The notes: generated by a model not told the origin, from the letters alone. Shown: positions 33,237 to 45,521, counted from the first letter of the stretch. The stretch is 64,000 bases of DNA from Dactylorhiza incarnata (GCA_033032865.1 JAWHQI010000009.1:11674001-11738000), one strand, 5' to 3'. Numbers and translations are program-made.

Positions 33237-34725
33237 TGATGAGTCTGGTTTATACAGTGATTTCCGGCCTCATTTGGGTTTGTTTTAGTGTCATTGCACT
33301 TCAATTGCTGTTCATATACGCTTATATTGATAGCATGGCGTTTCTGCACCTTTTGTGCAATCCTTCCCCCTTTGTGGCATGTTTTTCCTATATATTACTG
33401 TATGCCTGTGTTATGGATCCGGTGGTGTGCATGGATCGGGGTTATTTGTGTTTTTCCTGCAGGTCCTGGGATCGTGTGCACGTTCGGGATGGTGCGGGGC
33501 AATTTTTGGCCTAAAAAGCCTCTGATCGTGCGCATTCCTTCGCGCACGATCAGGCGCACGACCAATGGTCGTGCGTTAATTCTCGTCCCTGATTGAGCGT
33601 CAGCGCAAGAGCACGGGCCTTTCTTCGTGCACGACCACTAGTCGTGCGCCCCTGACCGTGCGTTGTTTTCTATCTTTTTCTTTGCTACAGGTTGACTGCG
33701 CACGATCATAGGCATTCTTTCGCGCACGACCATTGGTCGTGCGCCACTGACCGTGCGCAGTACTTATTCTGCTCCCTATTTAAGCCGCTGTTCCGCAAAA
33801 TTAGGGATCGGGCACTGTTTTGGGGCGCGATTTCTGCGCGCGAGTCCGCCGTTCCACCTCTCCAAGGTCCCCCCTTCCATTCCTCCCTTTGGGAAAGCTT
33901 CATCCATTGATCCTAAGGTCCATCTAGGGTTCCGGAAGCATTCTCCGCCATCTACGGCCAGCATTCCAAGAGGAAGACATCTCCATTGGGCGAAGGAGAA
34001 GTGACCCAGCTCTGAGAAGAAGACGGGCAACGGTTGGAGGTAGTGACAGCCTCTAAACCCCGGAAGCAACCAAGGACTGAGCTCGGAGGAGGCGTGACGA
34101 CCCCCCCATCCCGACCAAGATCTGCGGCGAGGCTTCTCATCTCGTGGTTACTTCTACCCCTTCTCTTTTTGTGATTTGTTCTCTTTATTGTTGTAATGAA
34201 CTAAATGAACATCTATTTGTCTATGAATGGGAGTTTATTTATGAACTTGTTCTTTACGTTATGCTGTGTTGTGATGCGCTCCGCCCCCGCTCCACTTACA
34301 CCCACACGATCTAGTACTCGCTCTAGCAAAAGATGGAAGCGGTAGCGAAGAGGTGCCTTCGACCCTCAACTCTCGCATTTGCACTCACCTCATCCATATG
34401 CTCACCGGCCATCCGCTAAGCGAAGCACGGCATCGCGGCCTGCACTAAATCCATTCACCAAGCGACGCGGTGATTGCGACCCGCATAGTGTTTAGTTTTC
34501 TCATTTCCCGTTCTATAAAACCAACCAACCCCCCCTTGTTTTGTTAAACTTAGAAACCCCCATAATTAATCTCCTAACGAGCAAATCGTATTACCCCAAC
34601 TTGCGGTCCTTTGAGAACGATATTCGGGGAGCTACTCCCTACTTTTATTACTTGACAATGACCGGTGCACTGTCGTCGTACCGCATTTCGTGCCCGCTAA
34701 TTAGCGGTGTGGAAATAGCGCGTCA
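33237..34725 (+). repeat. Element D 3' LTR
   Basis: 1489 bp, nearly identical to 26765-28274 apart from a short deletion in the palindrome region and point changes. Palindromes are at 33521-33575, 33626-33649 and 33717-33742. Confidence 0.93.
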
Positions 34726-34730
34726 TGTGT

Positions 34731-35302
34731 GCCGGGGGAGGAATTGGCTTCACCACTCTTTGGTTCACCTTCTTGGGAGCAGGCTTTGTAGGAACAGCCT
34801 TTCCCATTTTCTTGTCTGTTGTTGCTGCAGGTCTGTGGGCTGAAGGACTTGCTAACAGCACCTTCTTGTAAGAGGGTCCAGCTTCAGAATTTTTGCCCAT
34901 GACTGGCTCCTGATTCAAACTGATACCAGCTCTGAGCTGTCCAGAGAAGGTGTCAGTTGCTGGCAGGATAGTTTTGGGCATTGAGAGGCTGGAAGCAAGT
35001 TTCTTCTCAGCCAACATCATTTCCTCAAGGTCCCTAATGACCTAGTTTTTTTGTCCTAACTCAGCATTCTTAAGCCTTATGACTTCCTTAAGCTTGTCCA
35101 CTTCTTTGCTCATAGAAGTTAGCTTCCCAGCTGTCTCCTGGAGCTTGGATTGGACAGGCTTCAAGGATTCTAACTCCTTGGTTTGCACCTTGAGGAGTTT
35201 CTTACTGTTTTTGAAGGCTTTCCATAAGGCTTTATATTGCCTTATTAGTTCAGATTCAACTTCATACTGAGATCTTGGGGTTGTGATGTTGGCAGCAGAC
35301 AC
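34731..35302 (-). pseudogene. gag: Element B gag coiled-coil segment
   Basis: In the frame following gag but after a TAG (35303-35305), the minus strand encodes a Leu/Lys/Glu heptad-like stretch (LIRQYKALWKAFKNSKKLL, DKLKEVIRLKNAELG). A second TAG at 35042-35044 is followed by a Ser/Pro/Lys-rich part to the D insertion point at 34731. Such a coiled coil is typical between the gag knuckle and the second knuckle in Sireviruses. Confidence 0.78.
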
Positions 35303-36619
35303 CTACTCATCATCATGCAAAGAATCTGCCACTGATCCAGAATCAGAGGCAGATAGAGAAGTTATGTGTTTTACCTTTCCAGGAGAGTTGTCATCCTGGT
35401 TACCTTCATTGATGGCCATCAGTCCAATAAGTGCTTCATCCTCAGTCCCGGAGGAGCTTGACTCAGAGTCACTCAATGTTTTGGTCTTCTTTGCCACGAA
35501 CCCCTTTTCAGAGGTTCTCTTGCTCCTAGAGCTTCTTCTCTCTTCGTGGTTCCTTGACTCCTTTTTCTTGGAGGGGCAGTCTACAGCCATGTGACCTGTT
35601 TTGCTGTAAGAATAGCAAACAGTATTATTTAAATCATATTTACTGGAGTTGGATTTATACCCGTCCTCCCTGGGAGCCCTGGATCTGTCCCGATGGTCAG
35701 ATCTTCTGGAGCTTGAGGAGGAGCTTCTGCTGTTGTCCCTCCTCCTTCTGTGTAGCAGTTTTCTGAATTGTTTTGAGAGGAGGGCCACCTCTCTATCAGT
35801 ATCATCAGAATCAGAGGAGCTGGCTTCTGATTCCTCACTGTTCTCAGTTCTATTTTGAGAAGCAGAGGTCTTGCCCTTGAACCTTCTGGTGCTCTCTGCC
35901 TTTAGAGCCACCGATCTTTCTCTTGAGCTCACATTTGAGCTTTCTTCTTCTTCAGCCTTCCTTGCATTAAGCTGAAGTTCATGAGACAGCAGCTTCCCAT
36001 ATAGGTTCTTGGGCTCCATGTTGCCCAGTTGGCCCATCTCTCTGATGGCACGTATCTTGATGTCGCATTCCTTTGTGAGGGATCTGAGAAATTTGTCATT
36101 TAGATCCGAGTTTGTGAACTCTCTGTCGTAGTTTCTCAGTCCATTCACGATCTTGAAAAATCTCTCATAGCAGTTGGAGATTGTTTCATTCTTGCCTTGT
36201 TTGAAGGCTTCATATTCCTGGTTGAGGAGAGATTTCATGTCATCCCTTACCTCTTCAGTACCCTCCATGTATACGATCAGGGAGTCCCACATCTCCTTTG
36301 CCGTTTTGCAGTGAATTAGATTTTGGAGGGTTGAGTCATCTATGGCACTTACGATGACGTTTTGTGCCCTCTTGTCTAGACCTGCCAAGGCCAGCTCGTC
36401 CTTGGTCATGTCTTCATATTTCTTTATCACCTTCCTGGTTGGATCAATAGTGGAGGCAGTGGTAGGGATAAAGGGACCCTGCTTGATTGTCAGGTAGATT
36501 CTTAGGTCAGCTACCTCCATGAAGAGTCTTACTCTTTCCTTCCAAATATGGAAATTCTCTTTTATGCAAATGGGAAGCTTCATGGCTCTCATTTTGCGAT
36601 TCGTATCTCCACCGGCCAT
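35303..36619 (-). pseudogene. gag: Element B Gag
   Basis: 438 aa from ATG 36619, 53 bases beyond the primer site. The N-terminal part (FHIWKERVRLFMEVADL) and the UBN2-type region (KEMWDSLIVYMEGTEEV, YERFFKIVNGLRNYDREF) are clear. The knuckle reads CYSYSKTGHMAVDC, so its second Cys is replaced by Tyr and zinc binding is probably lost. Ser/Arg-rich and acidic segments surround it. It ends at an in-frame TAG, after which the polyprotein frame continues. Confidence 0.9.
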
Positions 36620-36670
36620 GGTGAGTCGTTCCTGATCTAGATCGGACTGTTAAGTCTTCTTTTGATCAAC

Positions 36671-36687
36671 CTAGCTTTGATACCACT
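36671..36687 (-). other. Element B primer binding site (tRNA-iMet type)
   Basis: The minus strand reads TGGTATCAAAGCTAGG just after the LTR end CCTACA. Confidence 0.88.
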
Positions 36688-38267
36688 TGTAGGATATGGA
36701 ACGTTCACCTAGAGGGAGGGTGTTAGGTGATCTTGGTACTTTTTGATCAATTAGTGTGAGTTATCGATATTCAAGCAATGCACAAGGTTAACACACAAAT
36801 AAGTCAAACCAGACGACACGAGATCTATAGAGGTTCCTCAAGACGGGTTATCTTGAGTAGTCCTCTTTCCCTCTACGCCTACCCAGCATTGTGCTAGGCT
36901 CGGCAAACTCCGCCAAAAGCTTCAAGCCCTCAAGCCTTACAACACGGACCCGCAAGTCCCAACAGCCTAAGCCCTCAAGCCCTTACTGCCCCCGAGTCCG
37001 CAAGCTCGACACTCAGGCCCTCAAGCCCAACACAACACAGACTCGTAAGTCCTATGCCTATAGCCTAGGCCCACAAGACCCTACTGCACCCGAGCCCTCA
37101 AGCTCGACAAGTCGCACCCGCAAGTGCACTGCCCTGGCCCTCAAGCCTCAAAGCTCTCCAGCCCTCAAGCTAGACGGTTTTGCCCGCAAGCCTTACAAGA
37201 AAAAACTATAATAAAATGTTTCTCCTGCCGGATGAAGAACGTCACATTTAGCCTGTTGAATATCGGCTCCTTGAGATTGAAGAAGATTGTTATGAATCAG
37301 ATCTTGAGCGCACGGTTCTTCTTTAAATCTTTTATTAGTCAGATGAGGATTGGCTTCTTAGCAGTCGATGAAGATGACTGCTCCTTCCTTTTCTCTTTCT
37401 TTCTTGCGGCGCTTGTGTTTTTCGATTTACTATGTGCGCAAGTTCTTTCTTGATGATATTTTTTAGGGCAGCCTCATATATCCTTTTATAAGACTGCGAT
37501 GCCCCCCAATGGTCTTCTAAGAAGTTTTTTTATGTGTCAGACCTCCATTCCCTTTTAGCACGCGTTGATATCTTTTTTCTTTTTGGAGTACGTGCTAATG
37601 CCTCGATTCATTAAGTGCACGCGCTGATTTGGACAATCAGGCGACGGCATTAACTGCTGATAGTACGTCTGCACAATTTGAATCTGTCTCAACGATATTT
37701 CTATTGTTATGACGACATGGATAACATCTCGACGACAGCCCTTTGTCGATGCCATGAGCTCTGGTAGACCTTCATGTCTTCTTTCTTCTGCCTCTGATGC
37801 TGGCATCACAACAATACGAGACATCCTGGCGATTTTTCACATACGATGATATGTCGTTTCTGAATGTGTCGTTGAGATCCTCTTTCTTGCAATATGTCAT
37901 CGTATTCATGTTGTTTACTCGACGACAATCCTTCCTTCGATATCTTTGATTCTTCTCTGCGTTCGACGATCTCTCCATGTCTCAGCGTTCGACGATTAGC
38001 ATTCTTCGTTCGACGATCTCGCCATGTCTCAGCGTTCGACGATCGGCATTCTTCGTTCGACGATCTTGCCATGTCTCAGCGGCTGCTGCTCTGCCCGTCA
38101 TTACGACGACAAGCACGCATTGTCGACGATATCGCATGTTCTTCTCGACGATGTGTACTTATATTTTCCTGAGATTATGAACTAGATGTACGATCAAATA
38201 CAAAGTGAAGTACTCTTGAAATGATGACTTCTTCAAATCAGGAATCATGTGGGCAAGATTCCCAACA
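36688..38267 (-). repeat. Element B 5' LTR
   Basis: 1580 bp, TGTTGGGAATC...CCTACA on the minus strand. CGACGA-rich repeats are at 37900-38150, a minus-strand CTTATAAAAGG box at 37482-37492, and CCCTCAAGCC-type repeats at 36900-37200. It is followed by ATTGA 38268-38272. Confidence 0.93.
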
Positions 38268-38418
38268 ATTGACTCAATCCTTTTCAGGTATATTGTAATG
38301 TGTTGCTTCTCATATTTCTAGAGTCATGAAATCGCAAGGTCCTTTAACTCTTTTGAGTTGTTCTTGTTTGTATATTCTGCTGCGCGCATTTGATGTGTTG
38401 TTTAGAGAAAACCCAACA
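38268..38418 (+). repeat. Element A 3' LTR, last segment
   Basis: It matches 76-226 of the 5' LTR and ends CCCAACA at 38418. Confidence 0.9.
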
Positions 38419-38485
38419 TGGTGATGTGCTAGAAACATATGATGATGTGATAAGGATAATGGTGAATCTTCGGAAATACCCAACC
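38419..38485. other. Short intergenic segment between A and F
   Basis: 67 bp with no recognised feature. The last five bases, CAACC, are the target duplication of element F. Confidence 0.6.
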
Positions 38486-40259
38486 AGTTGGAATATGCGT
38501 TCTGCATCTTTTATTTTGAGAATAATAAATATCATTATGTATTTGATCTAGTATTTTGTGTGTTTATAGTGTACAGGTCATACAGGTACAAGCATGTAGT
38601 GAACGAAGATAAAAGATAGATGATGAAATTTAATCTTGGTGAGCTACCGCCGACATATGTGATACAACAGGGCGTTAGCTCCTTCATATCGACGAGATGT
38701 CTCCTTCATATCGGCGAGATGTCTCCTTCATATCGACGAGAAGTCTCCTTCATATTGACGAGATGTCAACAACATGACTACTACCAGCATTAGCGATACC
38801 GTCGGGCATTATCTCTTTTATATCAAAGAGACGTCAACTTCATATCGACAAGATGTCAACTTCGGGAACAACATGACTACCCCGACGTTAGCAATACTGC
38901 CGGCGTTAGTTCCTTTATATCGATGAGATGTCAACTTCATATCAACGAGACACGTCAGCAATCTGTGTGCTCTGCACGGGAACCTAGTGGCAGCCATATA
39001 AGGAAAAATCTATTGTTGCCCGCAGGAGCAGCTACCTCACCGTGGTAACGCTTTCATACAAGGAAAGTGTAGCCACCTTCCTTACTTATAGATGGACAGC
39101 TGTGCACGCGCCAAATCAATCAATCCTACCGCGCCGCACTAGCACTACTGCTCCGCGCTAATAGACAATCACAGGGAAATCGCATCCGCCTTCCTTAATT
39201 GGAGTTCAGACAGGTGGAGGAAAACATGAATACATAGACAACCACCGCGTGGCAGCACTACCGCCGACAGTAGATTACTTAAATGTCGTATAAAAGCACT
39301 TTTCCTCCTCTTTGGATAGACATGCGGGAATAGGTTTTCCACGCCGCTTCTGGAGCAAGGAGCCACCATCCAAGGAGAAAGGAAGAGATAACATGCATCC
39401 TCTTAAGCAAGGAAGAAGATCTCTATAGAGCGTGAATGAGAACAAGAACCTGAAGATGATTGAGCACCTAAGGAATGAGAATCATAAGCGTCGACCACTC
39501 ACCGCCTCCGGAGGCAATCTTTGAGGGATCATCTATTTTCTTTCTTAAATCTACTTTCATATCTTTCTTTTGTATCTTTCTATTTTATTATTTCGTGTAA
39601 TGTGAAGAAATCATCCGGGGAGGATGTCGGATTCCGGGGAGGAGTTCGTGAGAAATCTTCTGGGGAGGACGTCGGATTCCGGGGAGGATTCTGTGGGAAA
39701 ATTGTTCGTGAAGGGCGTCTAGACGGGGATTTCTAGCAAGGGCTCGAAGACCGTCTGTGGGAGAAGGGAGAGAGCTAACCCATCCTCGGGGGAGGGTCTG
39801 TATAGAAAACCTAAGATCATATTATTCATCGCTTTCGATCTCGGCCGTCATGGACATCACAAAATTGTAATCAAACTTTTTATGAAATAAAATCATGCTC
39901 TTCTTTGCTTTATTTATTGTGATTTTATTTCTATGCCATAAAATATGTTAAATAATATTTTCTCAAAGCCATAACGCAAAATATATTGTAAGGTTCCGTT
40001 TGTGTGGAATAAACTCTTAGAATTCAATCTCTGTGAGATAGCATCAGGCGGTAGCACTATCGCCGATGATAGTGAAGAAAGATTGAATTCAAACTTTTTT
40101 GAAAGGTAATCTTCAACATAATCTTTTCTGAAATATTAAAACAAAGTTGTTTATTAAATATTCTGAAACTTCTTGAATTAACAATAATAGTTATTTAGAT
40201 TTATATTCTTAAAAATCATTATTCACTCCCTCTCTTTAAGGGCGCTACCAGATCCAACA
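38486..40259 (+). repeat. Element F 5' LTR
   Basis: 1774 bp. From 38680 to 38950 it carries about ten units built on CTTCATATCGACGAGATGTC. CATATAAGG at 38996-39003 follows as a TATA-like box. It ends GATCCAACA. Confidence 0.88.
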
Positions 40260-40261
40260 AG

Positions 40262-40277
40262 TGATATTAGAGTCAGG
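40262..40277 (+). other. Element F primer binding site (decayed iMet type)
   Basis: TGATATTAGAGTCAGG resembles the iMet site TGGTATCAGAGC with transitions. Confidence 0.7.
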
Positions 40278-40301
40278 TTATACCAAACGGTCTCGCAACC
40301 G

Positions 40302-41148
40302 TGAATAATGACGTTTCATGATCTCGAATCCACTAGAGGGGATAAATTTTATATTAATGAAAAAACATTGGCTACATCTTTATTTGAATGTATAAATTAT
40401 AAAAAGATGGAAAATATTGATGGAAAATTTTCTTGAACCCTTAGATGTAGAAGTTTGTAATATTACCGTTAGGAAGCCCCCAAGCAAATTAAATTGGAAC
40501 GCATGTTTTTAAATGTTAAATCTATAAATAGTTTATTTAACGCACTCGATCAAGATATCTTCAATCTTATTTATACTTTTCGTACTGCTTATGAAGTTTG
40601 GAAATTTATTGAGAACGCTTATAGTCTTCCTTCTACAGATGTTGAACCCGAGCAAGTTCTTATGGATCCAAGAGAAGAAACAAATGAAGACTTGTGCTTG
40701 GAAAAAGACCTATCAAAGGAAGAGGAATGCATGTGCAACATCATGCTCGGATGGCGACATGGCAAGTACATCATGCATAAAAGAAAATGTCAAAGGAACG
40801 ATATGTTCAAGTCTTGCTTCAACTGAGAACTTTGTAAGTAGAACAAATTCCCTTTTTACTACAACTTCTATTTCTACATTTCGTATACTTGAAATTGCTA
40901 AATGTAAGATCACTAAGTTGATAAATAGAAAATTTAAATTACGTTTAGAAAATAAAAGGTTAAAAGTAAAACTTAATGTAGAACAAACTATTGATATGGC
41001 AATTGATTTCCCCTTAGGCTCATCACTTGAAATTGATATATATTGTTTTGATTATACCTCACTTAATGAAAAATTCAAGGTTTTTGAAAAAGAACTTATT
41101 TCAAAAGAGCATAATGAACAATTGTTAAATAAAAAAATGCTCTCGTAG
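40302..41148 (+). pseudogene. gag: Element F gag remnant
   Basis: A gag-like helix region is visible at about 40480-40640 (SINSLFNALDQDIFNLIY, RTAYEVWKFIENAY). A frameshift follows near 40650, then a Lys/Glu-rich coiled-coil-like part to 41148. The start near 40310 is broken by stops. Identification rests on resemblance to the UBN2-type gag of plant Copia elements. Confidence 0.6.
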
Positions 41149-41225
41149 ATAAACTAGACTCACTAAAATTATTTGTTCAAAAAAATTCAAATGTTAAAAA
41201 ATCTTATATTTCTAGTTTATCAACA

Positions 41226-41468
41226 TTGTTGTGTAAGGCCTCTATTAGTATTACAAATCTCGTAAAACACACACCTAGTAGAAAATTTAATGATATAAGA
41301 ACACCTTATATCAAGTACATCATATGTTCCAAATTTGGACATATATCATCTTGTTGTAAGGATAAATCTAAACCTTACACATCTCACCAAATTTGGGTTC
41401 CCAAAAATTCATTATCCAAAACATTTGGATATATATGGGTTCCCAAATCTTGTCTTTATGTACCTTGA
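41226..41468 (+). pseudogene. gag: Element F zinc-knuckle and linker remnant
   Basis: 80 aa with a damaged knuckle (IICSKFGHISSCC, first Cys lost) followed by two repeats of the IWVPK motif that precedes protease in Sirevirus-type polyproteins. No protease or later domain follows. Confidence 0.6.
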
Positions 41469-44400
41469 CTCTATTGATTGCCTAGGGAGATGTATGTATT
41501 GATATGGTTTCTTTTCATTAAAATGATTAATAATCTATCAAACCTATTTTTGCTCCCTAGCCAATTAAAAATAAAAACAATTTTTTTCTTTTCTTTTTTG
41601 CTTTGTTGAATCTTGTTTGTTTGTGTCTTTATTTTTGAGCCGACATGTTTTATTGTCACATTAGATGCGATATGATTCACTCACATTAAGCTTAATTTTC
41701 AATAAATCAAATTGGATGAATTTGAAAAAAAATCATATCATTGAAAGTAACCAACTTATTTTCTAACATCTACACTTATAAAATTTATTGCCTAGGTTCT
41801 CTCATAATGTCACTAAAATTTGAAGTACTTAATTTCTTAAGTGATATTATCACGATTAATAAAATCATTTTCAAAAATAGATTTAAACGGGCTATTAAGA
41901 ACTCATAGGTTAAAAATTAAATCTGTAATTTTTTGCGTATTTTTCTGATTTCTTTATTATATTAGATAGTCCATATAATGACAAATTATAATCAAGAGAA
42001 ATCAGAATTGAAAAATCACAAAAACCATGATGTTTAGATGAAAAATGGAATCTCTGCCTGCTACCGCCCGGCCCTAAGCCTTACCGCCTGACGCTAAGCC
42101 TTACCACAGCAGTAGCTGTATTTTCTAAAAAATTAAATTTTCCCCAAATTATACTTTCAGAAAATTATTTCATTACTTTAATTATCACTCCTTTCTACTT
42201 TCAGAAAACCTCATATATGTTTTGGTTAATTTTTTTTTTGTCTAAAAACAAAAATCAAAAAGAAAATTTACAAAACTTTCCAAAGTAAACAAAAACATAT
42301 TCATAGTCAATATATACGTCATATTCACCTTACAAGTTTACACAATAATATATTAAATGAATGAATTTGAACTTCACACACCACAATGAACTATTAAACT
42401 CATGACTATGATTTCTTGAAATCTCATACTTTCTCAATCTCTAATTATGTGTGTTAAAATAAATGATAATCTATTTCTATAGTTAAATTTCAAATGATTA
42501 TATTGAACTATCTTGAAAAATCAAATCATAATTCATAGTCTATCAAGCATTTATCATTATAATCCTAAATCAATTATGTCTATCACACTTAGGGTTATAA
42601 ATGATATAATGGCTAAGTGTGTCATTCTTTCTTGTTTTTGTTTGGTTTATTGTGTGTGATGTGCTTCACTCTTGATTGCATATAACTCATTCTTTTATAG
42701 ACCCTAGATTCATATGTTTATCAAAACAAATCAAAAAGCTTAATCATTTCATTCTAGGTCTACAAAAATGAGATTGAAACTCCATTTTTCAATACATGCA
42801 ACATTATCATTTAACTTTATGGTATAACATTAGATTCAAACAAATCATCCTAGCATCACCCCTTCGTATATGTCAATTTAGTGTTTGTGTTAGGTATATC
42901 ACTTATAATATCATGCTAAATTAAAAGGAGAGTATTGAAAGATGAAAATCATGACATCTAAATGAATATATAAATGAAAATTTCATAAATGGCTTTCAAA
43001 ATCAACTATCATAATAATAATTTCAAAAATCTTCATTCATAAAAGTCATAATTTATGAATTGGTAGAGACTAAATGCTTTGTATGCCAATGATCATTTAC
43101 CATGATTACGTGTCTCACAATAGCGTGGGCGTAAATTTATATGCATTAGATGTCCTGACCTCTAAGTCATGTCTTGTCCTTGACCGGGGAGGGTTCCAGT
43201 GGGGCTTGCGAGGCACTGAGGGGAAGGAATGTTAGGTCGGGAGATCTCTTGTGTGTGCATATGGGATTAACACTCCAACCTACGACATGTGTGCAGCTCC
43301 GCATGCCCATCCGTCACTTAGTACGTGGCTATGGTGTAGACATAGAGTTCAGGTAGTTAATTTAATCCAGGGCTTATTTATATTATATTCATTGCATGAA
43401 CATTATTTTACACTATGAAAATTTAATTCATGCATATGTGTTCGAACATACTTGTCTTGTGTTTCTCACACTATATCTTTTTGACCTTTAATGAGGTTGA
43501 AAAACACAAATACTTTGAAAAATAAAAAATTTTGACCTTAGGGCAAAAAATCTTAAATCCACAACTTTTTTATTATATTTCAAAAAACTCTTTGCGGTAG
43601 TTGGTGTCTCCTATCTTAGAAAATAGTAATCAAGAAAAATCATAACGAAACATTATCGAAAATCATGTTTTCTAAGCAAAAGAACAAATCTCTATCTGCT
43701 AGCACCGCGCCGTTAGTACCTAACGCGGCGGTAGATTGAAATTCAAATAATCTTTCTTTATGTATTTTCTCTGGCATAGAAGATCATTTTACTGATAGGC
43801 CCTTAAACGACTTCTGTGTTTTCCAAAAAATTGTTTATTTTTAAAAATATTTTAAAAATAAAATATAAAATTACAAAACAAGTTCAAAAATATATTTTTC
43901 TTGCTAATTCTCTGTTTTGTATTTCTCTAAAAATTAAAAATTATAAAAACTACTTAGTATTTATTGCAAATGTTAAGGATGATTAATTATATCAATTAAA
44001 GATTAAATACAATATTTAAATTGCAATTTTTTTAATGAAATAACATCACTTGGACTTTAATTGAAAACATCTTCTTATTAGACTTAAAACTCATTATCTT
44101 TCATATGCTATTATTTTCAAAAATGATGTTTACTTTTAAGAGTGCTTATTATATTTTTCCGTTTTGTTTACAAGTTGAGCTCGATCATGACTATTTATTT
44201 TTCAACAAGTCATTTTATGACTATTTTTCAAAATAAATGCTTACTCTATATTTTTTCACTGTTGTTACTACTATATTTAAGCATGCGTATACTTTCTCAA
44301 CAAGTAGTATCAAACAAGTTTTTCATTGCATCCTATTTTTCACCTCTACATGGAACGCATTAATTTGTAATGCATACACTCACCTCTACCCTCTTTTGAT

Positions 44401-44845
44401 ACTACCAAAAAATGGGAGAATAAATTACATAATTTAGGGGGAGTGCAATAGAAAATTCATAGGAAGCATCTATATTGGGGGAGTAATCATATATGAGGTG
44501 CATAGATTGCCCTTTGCTCGATCATGACTATCCTTCCAATAAATGGTCCCTAATTAATCTCATAACTATCGACTCATCCCTACCCTTTTTTGCTAGTAGC
44601 AAAAGGGGGAGAATAAATTGAGAAATTTAGTGGAATAGATATTTAGGAGTAAATCATATAGGTGAACACTTATGTAGGGGGGGGGCATTTATATAGAAAA
44701 AGTATGTTGTATTGCATTTGAATCTATCACGCTACATACATGTTATTCATGCATATCTTTCACTGCACTTATCTATAAACACAATTATTATCTTAAAGTC
44801 ACTAATTTCTCATACAGGTATTTTTTATTATCAAAATGGGGAGTT
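41469..44845 (+). other. Element F AT-rich non-coding region with purine tracts
   Basis: About 3.4 kb with no credible gene. The end has three related purine tracts (near 44411-44445, 44598-44612 and 44836-44843), the last directly at the 3' LTR. Repeated PPT-like motifs before the 3' LTR are a known Sirevirus trait. Confidence 0.65.
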
Positions 44846-45521
44846 TGTTGGAACATGTGTTCCGCATCTCTTGTTTTGAGAATAACAAATATTGTTATGT
44901 ATTTGATCTAGTCTTTTGTGTGTTTATAATGTGCAGGTTGTACAGGTTTAAGTATGCAGTGAACGAGGATAAAAGACGGGCGACGAAATTCAATCTTTGT
45001 GAGCTATCGCCGGCGTTAGTGAGTACCCTCGGGTATTAGCTCCTTCATATTGATGAGACGTCTCCTTCATATCGACGAGACGTCAACAACATGACTACCG
45101 CCGACGTTAGTGATACCGCTGGGAGTTAGCTCCTTCATATCGATGAGATGTCAACTTCACATCGACGAGATGTCAACTTCAGGAACAGCATGACTACCGA
45201 CGGCATTAGTTATACCGTCGGGCGTTAGCTCCTTCATATTGATGAGATGCAACTTCATATCAACGAGATATGTCAGCAATCAGTGTGCTCTGCGCGGGAA
45301 CCTAGTGGCAGACATATAAGAAAAAAGTTGCTACCGCCCATGGTAGCAGCTACCGCACCGCGGTAATGCTTGTGTACAAGGAAAGTGCAGCCACCTTCCT
45401 TGTAGATGACTAGTTGTGCACCCGCCAAATCAATCAAGCTTACCGCGTTGCGCTACCACCACCGCTCCATGCTACCACCATCGCTCCGCGCTAATAGACG
45501 ATCACAAGGAAAGCACAGCCT

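Larger units (their letters stand above)
26765..34725 (+). mobile_element. Gypsy/Athila-like non-autonomous element D
   Basis: The LTRs 26765-28274 and 33237-34725 are nearly identical, with ends TGATGAG...GCGTCA and target duplication TGTGT (26760-26764 and 34726-34730). Inside are a primer site, a zinc-knuckle ORF, an ORF1-like ORF, a 1.8 kb non-coding part and a purine tract. No pol is present. It is the plus-strand counterpart of C: coding parts and 3' region align, while the LTRs share little beyond the palindrome boxes. Confidence 0.93.
13301..38267 (-). mobile_element. Copia element B (Sirevirus-like), minus strand, broken by C and D
   Basis: The ends are TGTAGGATATGG... and ...TTCCCAACA, flanked by the target duplication ATTGA (13296-13300 and 38268-38272). 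On the minus strand it reads 5' LTR (36688-38267), primer site, gag, coiled coil, second zinc knuckle, protease, integrase, RT, RNase H, purine tract, 3' LTR. Element C interrupts the 3' LTR at 13334 and D interrupts the gag-protease junction at 26765. Without them B is about 8.9 kb. Several in-frame stops and few frameshifts show moderate age. Confidence 0.93.
1..38418 (+). mobile_element. Copia LTR retrotransposon A (oldest layer, 5' end outside window)
   Basis: The window opens inside its 5' LTR (1-226). Then come a tRNA-iMet-type primer site, gag, protease, integrase, reverse transcriptase and RNase H in Copia order, a purine tract and the 3' LTR. The 3' LTR is broken by elements E (6398-12509) and B (13301-38267) and resumes at 38273-38418. 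All coding parts carry stops and frameshifts, so the element is dead. The two LTR copies differ at about 9 of 186 compared positions by eye, nearly all transitions. Its own target duplication cannot be checked because the left end is missing. Confidence 0.9.

Noticed and set aside
38419..38423. TGGTG as target duplication of element A
   Set aside because: The left flank of A is outside the window, so it cannot be tested.
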